NCBI GenBank assembly: GCA_964639225.1
Contig: CAZXCK010000191.1
Location: 1 to 6,255 of the forward strand
Source: CAZXCK01 sp964639225
GTDB taxonomy: Bacteria > Chloroflexota > Anaerolineae > Aggregatilineales > Phototrophicaceae
Reading direction: 5' to 3'
DNA length: 6,255 nucleotides
Below are positions 1 to 6,073 of the stretch, piece by piece; position 1 is the first letter of the stretch; each line of letters begins with the position of its first letter. The notes under the pieces are model-generated. The model worked only from the letters and a program-made list of their open reading frames with translations, was not told the DNA's origin and ran no database searches. The position numbers were made by a program, and so were the translations under genes.

Positions 1-1029
1 AACCCGGCGATCGAGCGTGTGACGGGATGGCCGGCAGAAGCGTTTTTTGCAAACCCACAACTGTGGCTGGAGATTACCCATCCTGATGATCGCCCCACCC
101 CGGCGTCGTCAAACGGAAGTGGGGATAATTCTGAGTGGACAGGCCGGATCATTCGACCTGATGGTGAAGTGCGCTGGCTCATCATCCGCAACTGGCTGGT
201 CAAAGACGATCAGGGCCGACCTGTACGCGCTGAAGGTATTGCCAGCGACATCACCCAACGGCAACTGGCCCAGCAGCGGGAAATCGAACTGACGCTTGAA
301 AAAGAGCGACGGCGGTTGCTGGAGACGTTCATCCAGAACACGTCACACGAATTTCGCACGCCGCTGGCGACCATCAGTTCTGGCGCCTACCTGATGACCC
401 GCACAGACGACCCTGAACGCCGTAAGCAGAAAGCAGCGCAGATCGAAGATCAGGTAAAGCGAATCACGCGCCTTATCGACAATCTGATATTAATGGCGCG
501 GATAGAGAATGGCAACGAGCATGGCATGAAGCCAATTGACATCGGGATGCTTATGAGCGCTGTCTGCCAGAAAGCCGCGAACGATTGCCATAAACAACAC
601 CAGATGTCCTGTGATATTGATTCGAGCCGGATGACGGTACACGGCAGCTATGACCACCTTGTCGAGGCTTTCCAGCAGATCGTACACAATGCCTGTCGCT
701 ACACACCAGAACACGGCACCATATCAGTGAAGCTGTGGTCAGAGGCGCGGCGTNNNNNNNNNNGTGTGTGGGTCGAAGTCAAAGACAGTGGTCCGGGTGT
801 GGATGAGGAAGCGCTGGTCCATATGTTCGACACATTCTGGCGACAGGAGTCCGCCCACAGCACACCTGGTCTTGGCCTGGGGCTGGCGATTGCGCGCCGC
901 ATTATTGAGCGGCATGCCGGAAAAATCGTCGTGACGAGTGAGGCTGGGCAAGGCACGACGCTGCTGGTCACCTTGCCGCTGGCTCCGCATGATGCGTACC
1001 AGCCGGCCAAATCTGGACCGTCAGTCTAG
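1..1029 (+). CDS. PAS-domain sensor histidine kinase, C-terminal part (5' truncated by window edge)
   Basis: This is a two-component sensor kinase that autophosphorylates on histidine and passes the phosphate to an unseen response regulator. The frame is open from base 1, giving NPAIERVTGW, a typical PAS start, so the GTG at 19 is internal and the true start lies upstream. Residues counted from that GTG: PAS/PAC fold about 1-82 (HPDDR at 21-25, RPDGEVRW at 46-53); charged helix 83-103; HisKA H-box SHEFRTPL with phospho-acceptor His110; dimerisation helices to about 165; HATPase_c with N-box HNACRYTP (Asn224), G1 box DSGPG (256-260), F-box FDTFWR (270-275) and G2 box GLGLGLAIARR (284-294). All catalytic boxes are present. 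No membrane segment lies in the visible part, so it is either cytosolic or anchored by the missing N-terminus. Ten N bases fall between the N and G1 boxes, and the frame agrees on both sides. No response regulator follows. The signal and target are unknown. Confidence 0.93.
   Translation, partial: NPAIERVTGWPAEAFFANPQLWLEITHPDDRPTPASSNGSGDNSEWTGRIIRPDGEVRWLIIRNWLVKDDQGRPVRAEGIASDITQRQLAQQREIELTLEKERRRLLETFIQNTSHEFRTPLATISSGAYLMTRTDDPERRKQKAAQIEDQVKRITRLIDNLILMARIENGNEHGMKPIDIGMLMSAVCQKAANDCHKQHQMSCDIDSSRMTVHGSYDHLVEAFQQIVHNACRYTPEHGTISVKLWSEARRXXXXVWVEVKDSGPGVDEEALVHMFDTFWRQESAHSTPGLGLGLAIARRIIERHAGKIVVTSEAGQGTTLLVTLPLAPHDAYQPAKSGPSV
754..763. other. Assembly gap (10 N) inside the kinase ATPase domain
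   Basis: Ten consecutive undetermined bases interrupt the kinase gene between the N-box and the G1 box. The reading frame before the gap (ending SEARR) and after it (VWVEVKDSGPG) is the same if the gap really is ten bases. The missing piece falls in the loop between two beta strands, where family members vary in length. The gap could be a fixed-length placeholder, so the residue count here is uncertain. Confidence 0.97.
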
Positions 1030-1119
1030 ATTCACAAGCCGACGCAAGCGTCTCTCCATTATTCGGTACAAGGCGCTGTCCCAGGATACCCAAAAGCGAC
1101 TTTACAATCTCCCTGGAAA

Positions 1120-1320
1120 CAGATGAATGGCGCATCCGGATTTGGGGGCAACCCGGTCTCGCCCGGCGTTAAAACACAAGCTGCCTGCAGCAGCCCACAG
1201 GAAGCGCGCCCGGTGACCCCACTCATCGTAAGGGCGTGCATCAGCGCGCCCGTCATTGAACCGCTGGCGCGCGAAAGCTGAAAACCTGCCCCAATTTTCG
1301 AATACACCCCAGATGAATGG
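1120..1320. repeat. Direct-repeat-bounded, possibly MITE-like intergenic block
   Basis: CAGATGAATGG occurs exactly at 1120-1130 and again at 1310-1320. Just inside these copies, 1132-1150 and the reverse complement of 1287-1305 match at 13 of 19 positions (GCATCCGGATTTGGGGGCA against GTATTCGAAAATTGGGGCA), which looks like degraded terminal inverted repeats. The interior holds AGCGCGCCCG twice (1203-1212 and 1243-1252), a GCGCGCC/GGCGCGC inverted pair (1244-1250, 1266-1272) and GCTGC-CT-GCAGC. This is compatible with a small non-autonomous element flanked by a target duplication. The inverted ends are imperfect and not equally spaced from the direct repeats, so chance similarity is also possible. 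There is no transposase. Confidence 0.25.
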
Positions 1321-1325
1321 TAGCG

Positions 1326-1353
1326 TTGAATTGTAATAAGGGTGTGGTATGTT
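1326..1353 (+). promoter_or_regulatory. Candidate sigma-70-type promoter of the P-type ATPase gene
   Basis: A -35-like TTGAAT (1326-1331) and a -10-like TATGTT (1348-1353) are separated by 16 bases. The -10 is preceded by TGG (1345-1347), the TGn of an extended -10 element. The local sequence is more AT-rich than its surroundings. Transcription would start near 1360, leaving a leader of about 30 bases before the ATG at 1392. This is a consensus match by eye. Confidence 0.45.
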
Positions 1354-1371
1354 AGTAGATAGCTACTGATA
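1350..1371. promoter_or_regulatory. Dyad overlapping the -10 and start site, candidate operator
   Basis: TTAGTAG (1352-1358), spacer ATAG, CTACTGA (1363-1369) forms an inverted repeat with one mismatch. As RNA it would extend to nine pairs with two G-U pairs (1350-1358 with 1363-1371). It covers the downstream half of the candidate -10 and the predicted start point, a usual place for a repressor site. No regulator gene lies next to it, and I cannot match the arms to a known operator family. Confidence 0.3.
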
Positions 1372-1381
1372 CGCGAGAACG

Positions 1382-1387
1382 GGCGGT
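1382..1387 (+). promoter_or_regulatory. Weak Shine-Dalgarno that favours the ATG at 1392
   Basis: GGCGGT (1382-1387) resembles GGAGGT with one mismatch and ends four bases before the ATG at 1392. An in-frame GTG at 1386 overlaps this motif and has no good purine-rich site of its own in front of it. The ATG is therefore the more likely start; the two choices differ by two residues. Confidence 0.4.
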
Positions 1388-1391
1388 GAAT

Positions 1392-4187
1392 ATGTCAAAC
1401 GATCAAAGCGTAAAGAACAGTACGAATAAAACTCACGAAGAATCCACTGATGCAGAAGACCGATCCCCCATTCAGAAACCCCATTTCTTGTCTTCAGACG
1501 ACATCGAGGACAAGCTCAAGTCGGACCTGAAGAATGGCCTGAGTTCATCAGAAGCCGAGGATCGGCTCCGTCACTATGGCTCCAATACACTGAGCGCCAC
1601 GTCCCGCCGGTCCAACTTCAGGATATTTATCGATCAGTTCAAAAGCCTCATCGTAATTCTGCTGGTCATCGCATCCGGGTTAGCTTTTCTGGTCAACGAG
1701 ACAATCGAAGGCTTTTCAATTCTGGTGGTGATTGTCATCAATGTGATCATTGGCTTTTTTACCGAGCTGCGTGCCAAACAGGCCATAACCGCCTTGCAGA
1801 AACAAAGTGTCCCGACGGCGCACGTTATCCGCGAAGGCAGCGAGCACCGTATTGAGGCGGCGGATGTCGTCCCCGGAGACCTGGTAATCCTCACTGCCGG
1901 AGAGCGCGTTCCTGCGGATGGGCGCATTGTTGAAAGCGTGCAACTACAGATACAGGAATCGGCGCTGACCGGTGAATCGCTGCCTATTTCTAAAACAGAC
2001 GATGTTCTCTCCAGCGATGATGATGATGTGCCCCTTGGTGATCGAACCAATATGGCTTATATGGGTACGGTAATCACTGATGGTCGCGGACAGATGCTGA
2101 TTACCGCAACCGGCATGAGTACCGAAGTCGGCAAAATTGGCACGATGATTGATGATGCCGTCACCCAGGACTCTCCGCTCGAACAGCGCCTGGAACAGCT
2201 CGGGCGTGCCCTGGTTGTGATTGTGGCCGGACTTTGCGTGATCATTGTCACCGCGGGTGTAATACGCGGCGAAGAGCCGTTGAGCATGCTGGAAGTCGGT
2301 ATTGCGCTGGCGATCGCCGCTCTTCCTCAGGGGCTGCCAGCCGTTGCAACCATGACTCTCGCCATCGGTGTGCAGCGTATGGCCAAGTCGAATGCGCTGG
2401 TCCGACGGCTGCCAGCCGTCGAGACGCTTGGTTCCACGACAGTCATCTGCACCGACAAAACCGGGACGCTGACCAAAAACGAAATGACCGTAACGAACAT
2501 CGAACTGTACGATGATTCGGTGCGCGTCACCGGCAGCGGCTACGAACTTGAGGGAGCGTTCCATCTGGATGACCACAGCATTGACCCGGATGAGAATGCA
2601 AACCTCATGCTGGCGCTTCAGATTGGAACCCTGTGCAACGACGCCGAACTGGATCAGAGCGAAGAGCATATCTCCATCATTGGTGATCCAACCGAAGGCG
2701 CGATGATTGTCGTCGCGGAAAAGGCCGGACTGGTCCACGCAGAGCTGGAAAAAGCATATGATCGGGTGGATGAAGTCCCATTTGACAGTGAATCGAAGCG
2801 TATGGTTACGGTTCATCGTACACCCGAAAACCAGCTCGTGGCATACATGAAGGGTTCGACCAGCGCGGTGCTGGATTGTTCCACGCAAGTCAGGTCGGAA
2901 GGGGAATCTCGCCCACTCAACGACGAGGATCGTGACCGGATTCTCCAGTTAAATCACGAAATGGCCCAGGATGCGCTCCGCGTGCTGGCTGTCGCCCACC
3001 GGGAACTGCCGGATGATTACACGCCGGATGACCTCACCGCTGAATTTGTGTATGTGGGGTTAATCGGCATGATTGACCCGCTGCGTGAGGAAGTGAAGCC
3101 AGCCATCGAAAAGTGTCACGAAGCCGGAATCCGCACAATTATGATTACCGGCGATCAACCGGTGACTGCGGCAGAAATCGCCGAACAGCTAGGCCTGGAT
3201 CAGGATCACACAGGTAAACGCTATCAGACCGTTCATGCCAACGATCTGGAGAAACTGGACGATGAGGGCTGGCAGCAGGTTGTCGCCGATGCCGCCGTCT
3301 TTGCGCGTGTCTCTCCAGAACATAAGCTGCGCATTGTCGAGTCGTTGCAGGCGCAGAATGAGATTGTCGCTATGACCGGTGACGGTGTCAACGATGCCCC
3401 CGCGCTGCGCAAAGCTGATATTGGCGTGGCGATGGGCATCAAGGGCACTGAAGTCGCCAAAGAGACGGCAGACATGATTATCACCGATGACAACTTCGCC
3501 ACGATTGAGCGCGCGGTTGAACAGGGACGGATGATCTACTCCAATATTCTGCGCTTTATCCATTATCTGTTCTCGTGCAATTTCTCTGAAATTGTCACCG
3601 TGTTTGCGGCCATCATGGTGGGCTGGCCTCTGCCGCTGGCCGCGCTTCAGATTCTGTGGCTCAACATCATAACGGATGTCTTCCCAGCGATGGCGCTGGC
3701 GCTGGAACCCTCAGCCCCCGATGTGATGAAGCAGAAGCCGCGCGATCCCCAGGAGCGATTGCTGAACAGGCAATTTGCGCTTCTGATCGCCTGGCAGGGG
3801 CTTCTGCTGGCGGCCGTCACACTGACCGCCTTTGCGATTGGTTTATCCTGGTATGGTACTGAAGGTGAAGGCTTACGCCATGCGGTGACGATCTCTTTCA
3901 TGACGCTGGCGCTGGCCCAGGTTTTTCACGCTTTCAACTCGCGCTCACAATACGAAACGATCTTCAACAATCGGTTGTTCGCCAATCCATGGCTGTGGGG
4001 AGCAGTTGCACTGTGCCTGACGCTCCAGTTTGCGGCTGTCTACGTTCCCTTGCTGCAAACCGTACTGCGGACCGTGCCGCTTGAACTGTCGGACTGGGGA
4101 CTTGTACTGGCCAGCGCACTGGCTCCTGTATTGATTGTGGAACTGGTCAAACTTGGCCAGCGTACCGTTGCTGACCGCAGGCAGTAG
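1392..4187 (+). CDS. P2-type cation-transporting ATPase (SERCA/PMR1-like)
   Basis: An integral membrane pump that couples ATP hydrolysis, through an aspartyl-phosphate, to cation transport; the family includes Ca2+ and Mn2+ pumps. Residues counted from ATG 1392 (931 aa, normal length): hydrophilic N-tail 1-30; cation-ATPase N domain about 35-80; M1-M2 85-123; actuator domain with TGES 193-196; M3 272-291; M4 299-325; phosphorylation motif DKTGT with Asp355; nucleotide-binding KGS (Lys487); TGD 586-588; hinge GDGVNDAP 663-670; M5-M10 about 718-921. In M5-M6 the ion ligands match SERCA: Asn730 and Glu733 (NFSE), Asn758, Thr761 and Asp762 (N-II-TD). The M4 motif, however, is PQGLP (Gln313, CAG at 2328-2330) where Ca2+ pumps have PEGLP, and M8 has Gln843 where SERCA has Glu908. 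Its own candidate promoter and a strong terminator suggest a single-gene transcript. The pump class is secure; the transported ion is not. Confidence 0.96.
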   Translation: MSNDQSVKNSTNKTHEESTDAEDRSPIQKPHFLSSDDIEDKLKSDLKNGLSSSEAEDRLRHYGSNTLSATSRRSNFRIFIDQFKSLIVILLVIASGLAFLVNETIEGFSILVVIVINVIIGFFTELRAKQAITALQKQSVPTAHVIREGSEHRIEAADVVPGDLVILTAGERVPADGRIVESVQLQIQESALTGESLPISKTDDVLSSDDDDVPLGDRTNMAYMGTVITDGRGQMLITATGMSTEVGKIGTMIDDAVTQDSPLEQRLEQLGRALVVIVAGLCVIIVTAGVIRGEEPLSMLEVGIALAIAALPQGLPAVATMTLAIGVQRMAKSNALVRRLPAVETLGSTTVICTDKTGTLTKNEMTVTNIELYDDSVRVTGSGYELEGAFHLDDHSIDPDENANLMLALQIGTLCNDAELDQSEEHISIIGDPTEGAMIVVAEKAGLVHAELEKAYDRVDEVPFDSESKRMVTVHRTPENQLVAYMKGSTSAVLDCSTQVRSEGESRPLNDEDRDRILQLNHEMAQDALRVLAVAHRELPDDYTPDDLTAEFVYVGLIGMIDPLREEVKPAIEKCHEAGIRTIMITGDQPVTAAEIAEQLGLDQDHTGKRYQTVHANDLEKLDDEGWQQVVADAAVFARVSPEHKLRIVESLQAQNEIVAMTGDGVNDAPALRKADIGVAMGIKGTEVAKETADMIITDDNFATIERAVEQGRMIYSNILRFIHYLFSCNFSEIVTVFAAIMVGWPLPLAALQILWLNIITDVFPAMALALEPSAPDVMKQKPRDPQERLLNRQFALLIAWQGLLLAAVTLTAFAIGLSWYGTEGEGLRHAVTISFMTLALAQVFHAFNSRSQYETIFNNRLFANPWLWGAVALCLTLQFAAVYVPLLQTVLRTVPLELSDWGLVLASALAPVLIVELVKLGQRTVADRRQ

Positions 4188-4246
4188 ATCGGTTGTGACC
4201 AGCATGCAAATGCGGTGCGATCAGCAGTCATCGTACCACACCCTCA

Positions 4247-4283
4247 CTGCCAGGTTCCCGCTAACCGGAGCCTGGCGGTTTTT
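4247..4283 (+). terminator. Strong intrinsic terminator of the ATPase gene
   Basis: CTGCCAGGTTCC (4247-4258) pairs with GGAGCCTGGCGG (4267-4278) over twelve positions, ten Watson-Crick and two G-U, with the eight-base loop CGCTAACC. Five T bases follow directly (4279-4283). It starts 59 bases after the ATPase stop codon and should separate that transcript from the reductase gene. Confidence 0.85.
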
Positions 4284-4372
4284 GATCCTGCCCCCACCGG
4301 GACACTGCTCCGCACGGCCTCTGCGCACCAGACTGGAAACTTCACCGCGTCTGCACTTGTCCGATACCAGCC

Positions 4373-4389
4373 ATCTGTATCGTACAGAT
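4373..4389. promoter_or_regulatory. Perfect 17-base palindrome, candidate operator
   Basis: ATCTGTA-TCG-TACAGAT is an exact inverted repeat with seven-base arms and a three-base spacer. It lies between the ATPase terminator and the reductase start, about 103 bases before the ATG. An AT-rich palindrome in a GC-richer spacer is typical of a homodimeric repressor site. The TGTA-N3-TACA core does not let me name the regulator family, and no regulator gene is present here. Confidence 0.4.
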
Positions 4390-4478
4390 ATGGGCCAGTT
4401 GTCCAGCAAGTAACCCCCTCATGCGGTCATTCATGACTTCAGCGGCCCGATTAAACTGAAGGTGACGCAAAGTAGCTT

Positions 4479-4486
4479 AGGAAGGT
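4479..4486 (+). promoter_or_regulatory. Shine-Dalgarno of the Rieske/FAD reductase
   Basis: AGGAAGGT sits six bases before the ATG at 4493, near-ideal strength and spacing. It fixes the start of the reductase gene. Confidence 0.75.
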
Positions 4487-4492
4487 CAGATC

Positions 4493-6073
4493 ATGACAAC
4501 CTACGATTTGGGCGAAGCCGCCACACTTCTGAGAAGTGGCGAGATGAAGCTAATCGAACTGGATGATGATCAATCAGTTGTGCTGGCGCGCCGCGATGAT
4601 ACATATTATGCCTTTGGCTCGCAATGCACCCATTATGGCGGTCCACTGGAACAGGGCGTACTGAATGGGCACACGGTGATTTGTCCCTGGCATCACGCCT
4701 GTTTCGATATTCGGACTGGCGTCCGCCAGGAACCACCGGCACTGGACCCTATCACCAGTTATCCGGTGACTGTCGAGGGTGGACGTGTCTGGTTACAACT
4801 GGAACCGTCGGAGCCGGCGGCGATGGCATCCATCGCGGACGACGAGACCTATATCATCGTTGGCGGGGGTGCGGCAGGCGAAGCCGCTGCCGAAGAACTG
4901 CGGCGGGCCGGTTTTGCCGGGAAGCTCATTCTGCTGAGTGCCGCTGCAACGCCTCCTGTGGATCGCCCCAATCTGTCGAAACAATATATGGCAGGCGAAG
5001 CCGATCCGAGTTGGATTCCGCTGCGGAGCAAAGCGTGGTATGCCGAACATGACATCGATCTGCGGCTGGAGACACCGGTTACCAGCGTGAATACTGCCGC
5101 CCACACGGTGACGACTGACGATGATGTTCTGCAATACCACAAGCTGTTGCTGGCCACTGGCAGTCATCCCCGCGTACTGAGTAATGTGCCAGGTATCGAC
5201 CTGGACAACATCTTCACGCTGCGTCATCAGGCGGATGCCGACCGCATCATCGCCCAGGTTGATGAGAACACCCGTGTTGTGATCGTGGGCGGGAGCTTCA
5301 TTGGCATGGAAGTGGCCGCCTCATTGGGGCAGCGTGGTGCATCCGTGACGGTCGTTGATCTGGTATCCGCGCCATTTGAGCCGGTACTGGGTGCAGATGT
5401 CGGACGCTTCTGGCAGCGATTGCACGAAAGCAACGGCGTAACTTTCAGGCTCGATACCAGCGTGGCACGCTTTCACGAAGACAATGGCCGGGTCAGTGCT
5501 GTGCAACTTGAAGATGGTACCCGGCTAATGGCAGATTTGGTCGTGCTGGGTGTCGGTGTGACCCCGGCGACGGACTTCCTCTCCAGTTCCGATATAGCCA
5601 CCAACCCCGACGATCAATCGGTGCGGGTGGATCATCATCTGCATACCTCAGCCGCCGATGTTTACGCGGCGGGCGACATTGCGCGTTATCCGCTGGCAAA
5701 TGGCGATACGCAGCGCATCGAGCACTGGCGCGTTGCCCAGCAGCACGGCATGATCGCCGCCCGTAACATGCTCGGCCAGTTGGACACAGTCACGGCGCAT
5801 GTGCCATTCTTCTGGACAGCCCAATGGGGCACCCGAATGCGCTATGTCGGCTTCGCGGCGGGTTGGGACAACATTGTCTATCGGGGTGATGTTGAAAAGG
5901 GTGAATTCATCGCCTTCTATTTGAAGGACGGTCAGTTACAGGCGGCGGCTGGTGTCGGTCATGATGCGGAAATGGCAGCACTGGAATTCGTGCTGCAGCA
6001 CAATCTCGCACTGACCACACAGGAAATGCAGCATGCCGACTTTGATCTTGTCCGACACGTCAGCACAGGATAA
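4493..6073 (+). CDS. Rieske [2Fe-2S]-fused FAD/NADH oxidoreductase (AIFM3-like)
   Basis: A 526-residue, probably cytosolic redox protein joining a ferredoxin-type Rieske domain to a ferredoxin-reductase-type flavoprotein, so electrons could pass NADH-FAD-[2Fe-2S] within one chain. Rieske domain about 3-103: ligands C45-T-H47 and C64-P-W-H67, sixteen residues between the pairs, without the extra disulphide cysteines of bc1-type Rieske proteins. FAD-binding Rossmann motif IIVGGGAAGEAAAEELRRAG at 121-140; the family-typical PPVDRPNLSKQYMAG at 154-168; LLLATGSHPR 218-227; second Rossmann motif VVIVGGSFIGMEVA 262-275 ending in VTVVD (Asp289, an acid that usually favours NADH over NADPH); second FAD motif DVYAAGDIARYP 389-400; C-terminal interface domain about 436-526 with VPFFWTAQWGTRMRYVGFA. 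No signal peptide or membrane segment. The architecture matches AIFM3/AIFL-like proteins and their bacterial relatives, whose acceptor is generally unknown. It appears complete, with no partner oxygenase alongside. Confidence 0.95.
   Translation: MTTYDLGEAATLLRSGEMKLIELDDDQSVVLARRDDTYYAFGSQCTHYGGPLEQGVLNGHTVICPWHHACFDIRTGVRQEPPALDPITSYPVTVEGGRVWLQLEPSEPAAMASIADDETYIIVGGGAAGEAAAEELRRAGFAGKLILLSAAATPPVDRPNLSKQYMAGEADPSWIPLRSKAWYAEHDIDLRLETPVTSVNTAAHTVTTDDDVLQYHKLLLATGSHPRVLSNVPGIDLDNIFTLRHQADADRIIAQVDENTRVVIVGGSFIGMEVAASLGQRGASVTVVDLVSAPFEPVLGADVGRFWQRLHESNGVTFRLDTSVARFHEDNGRVSAVQLEDGTRLMADLVVLGVGVTPATDFLSSSDIATNPDDQSVRVDHHLHTSAADVYAAGDIARYPLANGDTQRIEHWRVAQQHGMIAARNMLGQLDTVTAHVPFFWTAQWGTRMRYVGFAAGWDNIVYRGDVEKGEFIAFYLKDGQLQAAAGVGHDAEMAALEFVLQHNLALTTQEMQHADFDLVRHVSTG

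Larger units (their letters stand above)
1030..1391. other. Intergenic region between the kinase and the ATPase gene
   Basis: These 362 bases carry no convincing gene. The longest frames here (for example 1307 down to 1059 on the minus strand, 82 codons) have no recognisable domain and no good ribosome binding site. The left part has a small dyad, GACGC-AA-GCGTC (1041-1052), just past the kinase stop. It is not followed by a T run, so it is a poor terminator candidate. The middle (1120-1320) is GC-rich, dense in short repeats and bounded by an 11-base direct repeat. The right end (1321-1391) turns AT-rich and holds the probable promoter and dyad of the ATPase gene. Confidence 0.7.
4188..4492. 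other. Intergenic region between the ATPase and the Rieske/FAD reductase gene
   Basis: These 305 bases hold no credible gene; the open frames crossing them give proline-, arginine- and serine-rich peptides without domains. It contains, in order, a strong terminator (4247-4283), a perfect palindrome (4373-4389), a smaller dyad GTCAT-TC-ATGAC (4426-4437) and a good Shine-Dalgarno (4479-4486). I could not find a well-spaced -35/-10 pair: ATGACT at 4433 and TAAACT at 4452 are only 13 bases apart. Confidence 0.75.

Noticed and set aside
1041..1052. GACGC-AA-GCGTC as the terminator of the kinase gene
   Set aside because: The stem is short with a two-base centre, and what follows (TCTCCATTATTC) is not a T run.
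1224..1240. Similarity between CATCGTAAGGGCGTGCA (1224-1240) and CATCGTCAGCGGGCGCA (6144-6160) in the two outer spacers
   Set aside because: The match is short, gapped and GC-rich, and the flanks do not align, so a shared dispersed repeat cannot be supported from this window alone.
1059..1307. An 82-codon minus-strand open frame in the first spacer
   Set aside because: No Shine-Dalgarno before its ATG, no recognisable domain and a biased composition. It overlaps the repeat-rich block and is best explained as a GC-rich chance frame.
1354..1391. A metal riboswitch (for example the yybP-ykoY manganese type) in front of the pump gene
   Set aside because: The predicted leader is only about 30 bases, too short for that fold, and I see no matching conserved loops further upstream.
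1944..2888. A 314-codon minus-strand open frame opposite the ATPase gene
   Set aside because: It lies wholly antisense to highly conserved ATPase motifs (actuator and phosphorylation domains), has a His/Arg/Gly-rich composition and no family resemblance. It is a shadow of the real gene.
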